64,000 nt of DNA. Origin: Chitinophagales bacterium. Lineage in GTDB: Bacteria > Bacteroidota > Bacteroidia > Chitinophagales > UBA2359. Every line of letters begins with the position of its first letter. Positions within the stretch are counted from its first letter, which is position 1. A program made the position numbers and the translations under genes. The notes under the pieces are model-generated. The model saw only the letters and a list, made by a program, of their open reading frames with translations. It was not told the DNA's origin and did not search any database. Below are positions 53,693-63,600 of this stretch, piece by piece. The stretch covers positions 1,364,001 to 1,428,000 of the forward strand of contig JAWKLZ010000001.1 of assembly GCA_041392475.1 (NCBI GenBank). Reading direction: 5' to 3'.

Positions 53693-55165
53693 TCAAAAAT
53701 GCTGGTGAATCACCTGCGCCAAAACGCCAATCGCTTCTTCCATTTCCTGTTCATTCATTGAAGCAAAACCCAATCGGGTGTTGTTCAAGTTTTTGTTGAG
53801 GGGATTGTGAATCTGTCCATCACCAATATATACATCATATTTGGGTGCAATCTTAGAGAGTTCGACCAAACTCACCTTTTCTGTAAATTGCCCCCATACC
53901 GCCATCCCTCCCGAAGGAACATCAAAGTTGACCACATCCGCCAAGTTATTTTGCAGTAGGTCACAAAAGATATTTCGCCTAATTCGGTATTGCTTCAACG
54001 CCTTTTTCAAATATCGGCGAATAATGCCCGCTTCCATCATTTCGGCAAACGCCAACTCCAATACCGCATCCCCCTGCAAATCAATCACTCGCCGCAATTT
54101 GACCAATTCGGTAATCACATTTTTGGACGCAATCACATAGCCCAATCGAAAAACAGGTGCGGTAAGCTTGGAGAAAGAACCAATATACACCACTAAACCT
54201 TGGCGATCGGCACTCGCCAAAGGCAGTACAGGACTGTTGCCATAATGGTACTCATAGTCGTAATCATCCTCAATGATGATAAACCGATATTTTTCGGCAA
54301 AGACCAGCAGTTGAATTCGTCGCTCAGGCTTCAATGTCACTGTCGTTGGGTGATGGTGATGTGAGGTAACGTAGATTGCCCTAATCTTGTGTTGGATGCA
54401 CAAAGTTTCTATTTCGTCCACAAGCAACCCATCTTTGTCCACAGGAATCCGCAACATTTCGGCTCCTACCATTTGAAAACAGCGATTGGCAACATGATAA
54501 TTGGTTTCGCCTACAATCACCTTATCTCCTTTGTGAATCAGGGTATTGATGGTCAAATAAATCGCCATTTGGCTACCACGGGTAATCAAAATATTGTCTG
54601 CCGTACTCCTCAAGCCACGGGTGACATTAAACTCCTCCGACAACACCAACCGCAACTGCTCTTGACCATACAAATTACCATAACTCAACACACTACTGCC
54701 CGCATATCGCCGTAAATTTCGGGCATAAGCCGTTGCCATTTCTTCAACAGGAGCCAGCCGCACATCGGGATAGCCATCATCAAAAGCAAGTCGCTGGGTT
54801 AAAATAGTTGGAATTTTAGAAGGCACAACTCCTTGTACTTCAAAACCTGCTGTATCAGGCATCGTGCTATTGACCACTTCATTCGACCAGTTTTTAGACT
54901 TCACCTCTGGCAGACAACTCGCTATATACGTCCCCTTATACGGCACCAACTCTACCCAACCCTGTGCATAGAGTTCTTCCATAGCTGTCACCACTGTTTT
55001 TCGGTGAACATCAAGCAATTCTGCCAATTTTCGAGAACCAGGCAGTTTGATGCCTGATTTGATAATGCCATTTTGAATCTGTTGGATAAACCCATTCACA
55101 ATTTGCAGATAAATAGGCTGTGAACAGCTTTTGTCAATCTCTATCAATAAACGGTAAGGAAGCAT
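53693..55165 (-). CDS. MocR-type GntR regulator with aminotransferase domain
   Basis: About 490 residues from ATG 55165; the frame is open 18 codons further. Residues 1-70 are a GntR winged helix (QPIYLQIVNGFIQQIQNGII, LPGSRKLAELLDVHRKTVVT). Residues about 120-490 are a fold-type I PLP domain: VIVGETNYHVANRC, IIEDDYDYEYHYG and the PLP-lysine loop YIGSFSKLTAPVFRLGYVIA. MocR proteins such as PdxR sense PLP and control vitamin B6 or GABA genes. No pdxS/pdxT or gabT lies next to it; the nearest divergent genes are the DinB-like ones at 55.5 kb, a possible target. Confidence 0.93.
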   Translation of the reverse strand: MLPYRLLIEIDKSCSQPIYLQIVNGFIQQIQNGIIKSGIKLPGSRKLAELLDVHRKTVVTAMEELYAQGWVELVPYKGTYIASCLPEVKSKNWSNEVVNSTMPDTAGFEVQGVVPSKIPTILTQRLAFDDGYPDVRLAPVEEMATAYARNLRRYAGSSVLSYGNLYGQEQLRLVLSEEFNVTRGLRSTADNILITRGSQMAIYLTINTLIHKGDKVIVGETNYHVANRCFQMVGAEMLRIPVDKDGLLVDEIETLCIQHKIRAIYVTSHHHHPTTVTLKPERRIQLLVFAEKYRFIIIEDDYDYEYHYGNSPVLPLASADRQGLVVYIGSFSKLTAPVFRLGYVIASKNVITELVKLRRVIDLQGDAVLELAFAEMMEAGIIRRYLKKALKQYRIRRNIFCDLLQNNLADVVNFDVPSGGMAVWGQFTEKVSLVELSKIAPKYDVYIGDGQIHNPLNKNLNNTRLGFASMNEQEMEEAIGVLAQVIHQHF

Positions 55166-55312
55166 AAGGAGATAAAATGAAAATGAAAGCGAATTTATGT
55201 AAAAAAGTGGACTATTCAAAAAGATAAAAGTGGTTGCTTACAGTAGTCCAGATATGACGTATTTTTGGAAAAACAAATAATTCTTTTCATTCTTTTTTTT
55301 CTGGATAACAAT

Positions 55313-55351
55313 AAAGGTAGTGTTTCCTACAATTGTGGGACGCTACCTTTT
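55313..55351 (+). other. Hairpin with G-U pairs in the MocR-DinB gap
   Basis: AAAGGTAGTGTTTC pairs with GGGACGCTACCTTT over 14 positions, three as G-U when read as plus-strand RNA, around a 10-base loop. G-U pairing on only one strand suggests an RNA element, either a leader structure or a terminator. Confidence 0.4.
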
Positions 55352-55428
55352 AGTGAAATCTCAAAAAACATCAATGCAACTAAGTAACTAAGCAACTTCA
55401 ATAATATAAGTTACTGATAAAATATAAA

Positions 55429-55503
55429 GACTTTGGAAATTTTCTTTTGAGAGCATACTGATTTTCAAACATTCTATATTTTTAAGAAAAAACTTCCAAA
55501 GTC
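55429..55503 (-). repeat. Palindromic intergenic repeat, copy C
   Basis: Arms GACTTTGGAA (55429-55438) and complement (55494-55503). The centre is the reverse complement of that in copies A and B (CATACTGATTTTCAAACATT). The arms differ from copy A by paired changes. Confidence 0.75.
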
Positions 55504-55545
55504 TCACAACCAAAAAACATCAACACTTCAAAACAACAAAAAAGC

Positions 55546-56073
55546 ATGACAACAATCAAACTCCAAAGACCCGCCTTGCACGAATCCAACGATTATTTTA
55601 AACGCTACATCAACAAAGTAGCGACCAATGACATCATTGCAGCCTTATCAGAAGGACAAAAAGCGATGGAACATTTTTGTCAGTATATTCCTGCCGATAA
55701 ATGGGATTACCGATATGCAGAAGGTAAATGGACCATCAAAGAAATCTTATTGCACATCATTGACACAGAACGCATCATGGCTTACCGTGCCTTGCGAATT
55801 GCCCGCAATGACAAGACTGCTCTTCCTGAATTTGAACAAGACGATTTCATCCTTTACTGCAATGCCAACGAACGAAGTCCCGAATCCTTATTGGCTGAAT
55901 ACATGGCGGTTAGAGCATCTACAATTTCACTTTTCCTACATTTTGACGATGAAATGTGGGGTAGAATGGGAACAGCAAGTAACTATCCAATTTCAGCAAG
56001 AGCATTGGCGTATATCATTGCAGGACATGAAATACACCATTTGGCAATTGTAAAAGAAAGGTATCTTGTGTGA
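55546..56073 (+). CDS. DinB-family metal-binding protein
   Basis: 175 residues forming the DinB/YfiT four-helix fold. Metal ligands are in place: His70 in EILLHIIDTERI and His161/His164/His165 in IAGHEIHHLAIV. Related proteins include bacillithiol and mycothiol S-transferases; other members have unknown substrates. PADKWDYRYAEGKWTIKEIL is the usual start of helix 2. It is the first of three same-strand genes, the next also starting with a DinB domain. Confidence 0.9.
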   Translation: MTTIKLQRPALHESNDYFKRYINKVATNDIIAALSEGQKAMEHFCQYIPADKWDYRYAEGKWTIKEILLHIIDTERIMAYRALRIARNDKTALPEFEQDDFILYCNANERSPESLLAEYMAVRASTISLFLHFDDEMWGRMGTASNYPISARALAYIIAGHEIHHLAIVKERYLV

Positions 56074-56180
56074 GACGAAAGATTAAAGATGTAGGATGTA
56101 AGGTGCAATATGTAAGAAAATAAAATATCAACACCCCAAAACCTTAACACCTTAACACTCCAAAACAACAAAAACAAAAA

Positions 56181-57467
56181 ATGCAACAACTCATTCTTTT
56201 CCTCGAACAGCACCTTCAAACTGTTCCGACCCAACTTCAAAAAATTCCTTCAACGGTTTTGGAGCAGAAACCACAACCGCATAAATGGTCAAAAAAGGAA
56301 ATTTTGGGGCATTTGGTAGATTCTGCACAGAACAACTTGCGGCGATTTGTGGAAATTCAATACAGTGCCGAACCTTATCAAATACAGGGATATGCACAAG
56401 ATGATTGTGTACGAATCAATGCTTATCAGCAAATGCCCATTCAAGCGGTGATGCAGTTGTGGCTGAACATCAACCAGCAAATTGTACGGATTTGGAAGCA
56501 AATGCCTCCTGAAAAATTGCCGCTAAAAGTATGGAACACCGATGGCTCTGAAAGCACGCTGCAATGGTGGATAAGCGATTATGTGCGGCATTTGGAACAC
56601 CACCTCCACCAAATTTTTGACGACATTGAAGCCATTGAAGAAACTTCACAAAACAATACAAGAGAGCAGTTTATCCAAGAAAATTGTAGAATTGATGCAG
56701 CAACAGCCTTGGGAAAATTGACAAACCGAACTGATGGCAAACGTTTTGTAGAAACTTTGCAGCATGGTAGCATGGTGGTGGAAATTTACCAACCCGACAA
56801 GATGGATTTGCAGACACCGCACACACGAGACGAACTCTATGTGGTGTATCGAGGAAGGGGTATTTTCTTCAATGATGGGGTGCGGCATTCTTTTGAAGCA
56901 GGCGATGTATTGTTTGTTCCAGCGGGTGTGGAGCATCGTTTTGAGGATTTTTCTGACGATTTTGTGACATGGGTGGTATTTTACGGGCCAGAAGGCGGTG
57001 AGGCAAAGTTGAAGAAGGGAAAATCTGTAAATCCATTCATTGCAGAAAAAGGAAGGTATCAAATTTCGACCAACGATTCATTGCTTGATATAGAGTACAT
57101 TTTCCAATACCTTCACAAAGAGAGTTATTGGGCCAAAAATGTTCCGAAAGCCATTGTCGAAAAATCGCTGCAAAACTCCTTAAATTTTGGATTGTACCAC
57201 CATGAACAACAAATTGGTTTTGCAAGGGTAATCACCGATTGTGCGACCTTTGCTTACCTTGCAGATGTATTCGTTGAAGAAGGATTTAGAGGTCAAGGTT
57301 TGGCATTGTGGCTTACCCAAACCATCCTCGATTACCCAGATTTGCAAGGACTTAGGCGGTGGATGCTAATGACCGAAACGGCTCAAAATTTGTATAAAAA
57401 AGCCGATTTTCAGATTGCAGCACATCCTGGTCGAGTGATGGAAAAATTGACACCGAATCCTTACTAA
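56181..57467 (+). CDS. DinB-cupin-GNAT three-domain fusion protein
   Basis: 428 residues, no signal peptide. Residues 1-155 are a DinB domain (KWSKKEILGHLVDSAQNNLR with His44; VRHLEHHLHQ with His137, His140, His141). Residues about 180-270 are a cupin: HTRDELYVVYRGRG with His214 and Glu218, and GDVLFVPAGVEHRFEDF with His252. Residues about 300-428 are a GNAT acetyltransferase with the acetyl-CoA motif EEGFRGQGLALWL. All three seem complete and in one frame, so this looks like a real fusion. The combination suggests a small-molecule modifying enzyme, possibly thiol or detoxification related; that is inference. Confidence 0.9.
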   Translation: MQQLILFLEQHLQTVPTQLQKIPSTVLEQKPQPHKWSKKEILGHLVDSAQNNLRRFVEIQYSAEPYQIQGYAQDDCVRINAYQQMPIQAVMQLWLNINQQIVRIWKQMPPEKLPLKVWNTDGSESTLQWWISDYVRHLEHHLHQIFDDIEAIEETSQNNTREQFIQENCRIDAATALGKLTNRTDGKRFVETLQHGSMVVEIYQPDKMDLQTPHTRDELYVVYRGRGIFFNDGVRHSFEAGDVLFVPAGVEHRFEDFSDDFVTWVVFYGPEGGEAKLKKGKSVNPFIAEKGRYQISTNDSLLDIEYIFQYLHKESYWAKNVPKAIVEKSLQNSLNFGLYHHEQQIGFARVITDCATFAYLADVFVEEGFRGQGLALWLTQTILDYPDLQGLRRWMLMTETAQNLYKKADFQIAAHPGRVMEKLTPNPY

Positions 57468-57488
57468 AAACCACCACATATTATCATT

Positions 57489-58376
57489 ATGTCTAAAAAA
57501 ATAGCTTTTGCGACCTGCCGAAACTTACCACATCCAGCAGAAGATGATAAATTGTTGGCGGATTATCTGCGTCATGCAGGTTTTGAAGTACTGTATGCCG
57601 TATGGAATGATGCAAAGATTGTTTGGCAAGACTTCGATATGGTATTGATTCGCTCGACTTGGGATTACCACAAACACATTGAAGCGTGGAGGGAGTGGCT
57701 GCAATTGTTGGAGGAAAAGCGGGTAAACGTTTTGAATCCTGTCAAAACAATTCGCTGGAACATGCACAAATCTTATTTGAAAGAGATGGAAGCGAATGGA
57801 GTACAAATCGTTCCCACCTTTTTTGCGAAGCGAGGCAGCAAGTTTTCGTTGAAGGAAATTTTGGAGAAAAATGGATGGTGGAAAGCCGTTGTCAAACCTG
57901 CTGTTTCGCTGGATGCTTTTCACACTTGGTTGACCGACCTACCGACTGCCGAAAAACAACAAAATAACTTTGAAGCGTTGGTAATGGAACGAGATGTAAT
58001 GGTGCAACCTTTTATGCCTGAAATCAACACAAGAGGGGAATATTCTTTCGTGTTTTTTGGTGGAAAGTTTAGCCATGTGGTATTGAAGTCCAACCCAACA
58101 GGTGATTTCCGAATCCAAGGAAATTATGGTGGGAGGAATCAACTGATAGAAGTCAGCCCTGCGCTTATTTCACAAGCTACCCATATACTTCAATCTATTG
58201 ATTTACCACACTATTACGCCAGAATAGATGCTATAGAAAGAGAAGAACAACTTTATTTGATGGAATTGGAATTGATTGAACCTTCTTTGTTTTTGGACTT
58301 AGAAGAGGAGGCGGTGAGAAGGTTGGGTGAATTGGTGAAAGTACAAATCAATACAACACCGTCACCGTCCCACTAA
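57489..58376 (+). CDS. ATP-grasp domain protein
   Basis: 295 residues. The N-terminal Rossmann-like part (KKIAFATCRNLPHPAEDDKL, VLIRSTWDYHKHIEAWREW) and the ATP-grasp core (WKAVVKPAVSLDAF, VMVQPFMPEINTRGEYSFVF, GDFRIQGNYGG) end with the metal-binding LYLMELELIEPSLFL. This type is known in RimK-like and prokaryotic glutathione-synthetase-like enzymes that join a carboxylate to an amine. It starts 21 bases after the fusion gene and is likely co-transcribed. Its last 29 bases overlap the convergent gliding-motility-type gene. Confidence 0.9.
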   Translation: MSKKIAFATCRNLPHPAEDDKLLADYLRHAGFEVLYAVWNDAKIVWQDFDMVLIRSTWDYHKHIEAWREWLQLLEEKRVNVLNPVKTIRWNMHKSYLKEMEANGVQIVPTFFAKRGSKFSLKEILEKNGWWKAVVKPAVSLDAFHTWLTDLPTAEKQQNNFEALVMERDVMVQPFMPEINTRGEYSFVFFGGKFSHVVLKSNPTGDFRIQGNYGGRNQLIEVSPALISQATHILQSIDLPHYYARIDAIEREEQLYLMELELIEPSLFLDLEEEAVRRLGELVKVQINTTPSPSH

Positions 58377-60237
58377 ACATTTGTGAACTGCCATCAATCA
58401 ACTCAAATTGCAGCAGGTAAACATATACACCTGTATCCACCAATCGAAAATCATTGCGTCCGTCCCACTTCACCAACAAAGGCAATTTTGCAGGTTCACT
58501 TTGTTCATGAATCACTTGCCCCCAACGGTTAAAAATTTTCATCTGTTGCAGCGTTTGAATAGCATTTCCGAAAGGAGTTGAAATTTCAAAATAATCGTTC
58601 ACTCCGTCCTCATTGGGAGAGAAAGCAGTAGAGATTGCCAATCGGAAATTTTTATCTACTTCAATCCGCACACTATCCGAAGCCACACATCCCTCACCAT
58701 TCCTTACAGTCACAGAATAAGTGGTTGTTTCAAAAGAGGTTGCAGTAGGATTGGCGCAAGTCGTACAATCTAAGCCATTGGCAGGAGTCCATTGGAAATC
58801 TACATCCGTTTGAGTCACAGTGGTATTCAAAGTAAGGCTCTCTCCTATTGCAATTTTAACAGGATCAATCGTTTCTACAACCAAAGATTCAGGCTCTTCA
58901 ATTAAGATTTGGGTCACAAAATCGCATCCATACTTGTCTATGATCTGCAATTCGTGGTTTCCTGCCATCAAATTTCTAAAAATACCCGTTGTGTTGAGTT
59001 CCGTATTGTTGAGCCAATAAGTATAAGGAGGCGTTCCTCTAAAAACTTCTATTACTTCAATTAGTGCATTGCTTTCTCCAATACATTTGGGTGAAAGTGT
59101 TTCAATATCAGCATCTATATTGGGATTTGGCAATACCGTAAGATTGGTTGTGAGAATACTATCGCAGCCAATACTCGAAACCAAAGAATCTACATAAACT
59201 CCCGTGCTTGTGTAAACATTGTTTCCAACTTCCAGTTCATTACCTTCACAAATTGTCGTTGTCACCTCAAATTCAATTGGTAAAGCAACTACTTGCTTAA
59301 TCGTAGAATTCAGACGACATTTCGCATTTTGAAGATTTTCAGCAGAATTGGCGATAATGTATCGGTACAGTAATTCCCCACTACTAAAATTGGTAATGTT
59401 GTAAGTAGGCCCTGTTGCCCCTGCAATGTCTTGCCAATCAGACCCATTAATTGGTTTCACCTGCCATTGAAAATAGGTGTAGGTAGCATCCTCCACCGTC
59501 GATTGTAAAGTAAAATCCTGCGTATCCGCACCCATACAGATATAGGAAGTTTTGTCATCATCTACAATCGTTGCGAGTGGGCCGCAAGTCCGAAAACTAA
59601 TATTGTCCAAAGCCAAATCATTGCCAATCCCTCCTGGAGCACTGTTGATAATGGATAAGGTGAGGCTAGTTTCATTTTCCCCTGTACAAAAAGAAAAGCT
59701 ATAGGTATTCCATTGGTTGCTTTTCAAAATATATCCTGTTGATAAAATCACGTTACTATTCAAAAGAAACTCTACATTGGGATCAGAATGCCCTGAGGTG
59801 CCTATACGAATCATATTGATAATATCGGCACTAAACTCGTATTGTGTGTTTGGACACAGGCCTGTCACCTCTTGTTCGTAGAATAACCCTGGTGAAAAAT
59901 CAGCATTGACGACCATCATGTAGCCGTTAGGATCAGCACTGTTGTCCCTGATAGCCAACCAAGAAGGATATAAATTACCCCATGCACCTGTATTGTTCGT
60001 AATCGTGTAAAACCCATCGCCTGGTGGAACGTTGGTTGTATAGTTATAACCTGGTGCAATTTGTGGATTGGTGGTGACCAAATTAACAACTCCCGAACCA
60101 AAGTCACCATTGGTGAATATATTATCCCCCAAACTGCCCTGACAACTCCCCTCCTCTCCATCTGCAAAAATAACCATCTGTAAAGAAAATAAACACACCA
60201 TCCAAACAACCAAAACTCGAATATTAACAGGTTTCAT
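58348..60237 (-). CDS. Secreted protein with type B (gliding-motility-associated) sorting domain
   Basis: The start ATG 60237 gives a signal peptide (VLVVWMVCLFSLQMVIFA); the frame is open 92 codons upstream without sense. Residues about 25-200 are a carbohydrate-binding-like jelly roll (NIFTNGDFGSGVVNL, QVTGLCPNTQYEFSADI-like, ALDNISFRTCG). Ig-like/PKD-like and SprB-like units follow (VFRGTPPYTYWLNNTELNTT). The C-terminus AISTAFSPNEDGVNDYFEIS, IFNRWGQVIHEQ and DTGVYVYLLQFELIDG is the T9SS type B domain, as in SprB-like gliding proteins. Probably a surface protein. Confidence 0.9.
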   Translation of the reverse strand: MKPVNIRVLVVWMVCLFSLQMVIFADGEEGSCQGSLGDNIFTNGDFGSGVVNLVTTNPQIAPGYNYTTNVPPGDGFYTITNNTGAWGNLYPSWLAIRDNSADPNGYMMVVNADFSPGLFYEQEVTGLCPNTQYEFSADIINMIRIGTSGHSDPNVEFLLNSNVILSTGYILKSNQWNTYSFSFCTGENETSLTLSIINSAPGGIGNDLALDNISFRTCGPLATIVDDDKTSYICMGADTQDFTLQSTVEDATYTYFQWQVKPINGSDWQDIAGATGPTYNITNFSSGELLYRYIIANSAENLQNAKCRLNSTIKQVVALPIEFEVTTTICEGNELEVGNNVYTSTGVYVDSLVSSIGCDSILTTNLTVLPNPNIDADIETLSPKCIGESNALIEVIEVFRGTPPYTYWLNNTELNTTGIFRNLMAGNHELQIIDKYGCDFVTQILIEEPESLVVETIDPVKIAIGESLTLNTTVTQTDVDFQWTPANGLDCTTCANPTATSFETTTYSVTVRNGEGCVASDSVRIEVDKNFRLAISTAFSPNEDGVNDYFEISTPFGNAIQTLQQMKIFNRWGQVIHEQSEPAKLPLLVKWDGRNDFRLVDTGVYVYLLQFELIDGSSQMFSGTVTVLY

Positions 60238-60611
60238 AGAGAACTGATTTTTCCAAAAAATATAATCAATAGGTAAGATACCCATATCGTTTCCAAAAAC
60301 AAAACAATGTATGGTTAAACAACTGTAAATTACCTGCATAGTTGAACAAAAAATCCAGTTGTGACAATCACTCCTGCCAATATTGTCACACAACTTACAA
60401 CTCAAAAAATAAAATGACATTATTATGTTGTAACTTGCACCCTCACTACTAAACTTTGGAACAGTTTTGGTTTCTAAATAGCTCATAGACAAATTTGTGA
60501 TGCAATTAGCCATTATAACCCTCTACAAATTAACTGTTCATTACAATTGATTAAAATTTTCTATAAAAAAATCCCATGACTATTATTTAGTCCATTTCAA
60601 ATACTTTAGTA
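60238..60611. other. Divergent intergenic region
   Basis: 374 AT-rich bases between two divergent secreted-protein genes. No RNA or repeat is seen; it should carry both promoters. Confidence 0.5.
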
Positions 60612-63600
60612 ATGATAAAAAATATCAACTCGCCAATACTGCTTTTTTTTGGCATTGTACTATTCCTTACATTATTATCTTCCACAAAAGCAGTAGGACA
60701 GTGTATGACGTACCCAGTCAGCATTGAAGAAAAAGAAAAAAACGCACCTATCATTGTACTCGGTCACCTCAAAAATCAATTCCCTTATTGGGATGCAGAA
60801 AATAGCCGCATTTATACTTTGAACGTCATCGAAGTCACTGCTTACTTCAAAGGCAACAACGGCGCAACAGAAATTGGTGTCATCACAACAGGAGGAGTAG
60901 TTGGTGCAGACGCACTCCATGTTTTTCCAAGATTCGATATTTATCCCCGAAATGAATATATTTTCTTTTTGCAGGGTGATAACCAAATCATTGACAATAA
61001 AAACATTCGGAAAAAACGCCCCTCCTTTCTTCAATCAGAAACCTATGCAGATGCACAGGGAGCCATCACCAAACAATTTGGTTTATACTCCGAATTACAC
61101 AACAATACCAAATACGAAGAACAAGCACAATTCGATAGAATTACCCACCTCACTAAACAATCTATAACAACTCCTGATGGCAAACCATTCTTGCCTCGTA
61201 CACAAGCAGACAACAAATTATTAGAAGAACTTGGTAAAAAGAAAGGTCAAGTAAAACTAAAAAATCCACTCTTCAAAGACCTAATCAACAATCCTTCTTT
61301 CTCTCTTTTACCCATCAATACCATGAGTCCAAATCCAGCTCATGGAGGAACGGTCAATCCTGCCAATTACCTCACCATCAATGGTTCTGGTTTCGGCACT
61401 CAAGATGCAGTATATTATGCCAATGCTGACAATGGTGGGCAAACAATGGTCGCATCTGCTTATGCAAGTGATGTACTATTTTGGACAAACACTTCCATAC
61501 AAGAAAAAGTAAACCAAAATGCAGGTACAGGAACAGTTCAAGTCAATGGCATCACCTCCTCCAATGTTTTACAAGTTGATTGGGCACACAATTGCATCGA
61601 AAACGCTTATTCAGGATTCAGTGAAGTCACACGCCAACGCTACTTTTTAGTAGATATGGACACCCAAGGAGGTTACACCTTTCATTACAACACCAATTTC
61701 AACAACAATACAGCTGCAAAGGCAGCCTTCGAAAGAGCATTAGAAAGTTGGAGGTGTGCTACTCACATCAATTGGAAACCAAGCACAACCACCACTAATA
61801 TTTCGAGTAGCAATTCAGCAGATGATATCAGCATCATTACCTTCAATACAGGATTGCCATCAGGAATTTTAGGACGCTCTTACAGTTACTTCTCAGGAAC
61901 TGCCACAGGTGTCTGCAACCAAGAAAACACCCTCTGGTGGGCACGCAAAATAGACATAGAATTTGACAGTCCACCCACCAATGGCGCAACATGGAATTTT
62001 GGTCCTGCACCAAGTACCCCTTTTGCCTTGACCTACGATTTTGAATCCGTAGCATTGCATGAATTGGGGCATTTACATGGATTAGGGCATACTATTGGTG
62101 CCAACAACGATGTAATGCACTATGTAATGTCCAATGGTACAGATAACCGTATTTTATCCATGGAAGACATTGCAGGTGGAAACGCAAAAATGGCTTATAG
62201 CACAGACAACAACGAATACTGTTTTTTTCCCAATAACTTCAGTGAAGAAATGATTGCACTGAACAGTAGCAACTGCTCACTAAGTGGCGGCTGCCTTCCC
62301 ATTGCAGTGAATATTACTGGAAATAGCAGCTTTTGCCCAGGTCAAAGCACCAGTTTAAATGCAGGTTCTTATAGTGCTTCGGATAGTTATGACTGGTCGA
62401 CAAACGCTACTTCGCAAACGATAAACGTAAGTACAGCAGGCACATATACGGTCATTGTCACCGACATCAACGGATGTACAGGAACAGACTCTTTCACCGT
62501 CACCCAAACCAATGAACCACAACCAAACATTACAGGAGAACTGTCTTTTTGTGTTGGCGAAAACACTACCCTGACTGCGGGAGATGTTTACAGTTCTTAT
62601 TTATGGTCAACAGGTGCAACTTCCTTTGCCATCATGATCAATACTCCAGGCACTTACACCCTCACTGTCACCGATGCAAATGGATGCACAGGGACAGATA
62701 CCGTCATTGTTTCAGCAGATTCATTGCCCCAACCACAAATCACAGGTGAAAATGGTTTTTGTCCAAACGAAACAATTGAACTCTTTGCAGGAAGCGGTTT
62801 TCAGTCCTATCTATGGTCCACTGGTCAAACGACTCCACTCATCAATGTCGGTGCAGAAGGAATTTACACCGTTACCGTCACCAACTCCAATGGTTGCAGC
62901 AATACGGATACGCATACGGTTTTTGCCCACACTCCTCCAATACCCAATGTTCAAGGAGATACCTTTTTCTGCAATGGCAGCAATGCCTTCATTTTTGCAG
63001 ACAATGGTTTCAGTGCCTATCTATGGTCGAATGGAGCAATCACATCTGGAACAAACGTTTCACAATCAGGAACATATTCCGTTTTAGTAACAGACAGCAA
63101 TGGCTGTACTGCAACAGACGAAATAGTAGTGATCAAACAACCTACTCCAAACCCAAACATCACAGGTAACTTGCAAATTTGCAATGGCAGTACAACTACA
63201 CTTACTGCAAACACAGGCTTCAATGCCTATAACTGGTCAAATGGCGGCACTTCCAACAACATTACCGTCAATCAGGCAGGCACTTATTCTGTAACTGTAA
63301 CCGACGGAAATGGTTGCACAGGTACACAAACCGTAGTTGTAGAGCTTATTGCCGAACTTCAACCAGAAATTGAAGGCGATTTGACGATTTGCCAAGGCGA
63401 CAATACCCTTTTGACATTGAACCAAACATACAGCAGCTACCTTTGGTCAAACGGCAGCACCAACCCAAGTATAAGCGTCAACCAAGCAGGAACTTACAAT
63501 GTAACTGTGGTGGACGAAAATGGCTGTACTGGAACAGATGAAGTAACAGTTGTAACAAACAATTTGCCGCAAGTGAACATTGAAGGAGGAGGAAGTATAT

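Larger units (their letters stand above)
55166..55545. other. Divergent intergenic region with hairpin and palindromic repeat
   Basis: 380 bases with no gene. It holds the hairpin at 55313-55351 and palindromic repeat C. Confidence 0.55.

Noticed and set aside
60238..60513. Upstream extension of the type-B sorting protein (92 codons)
   Set aside because: The signal peptide starts at ATG 60237; the extension is Cys-rich and unlike any domain.
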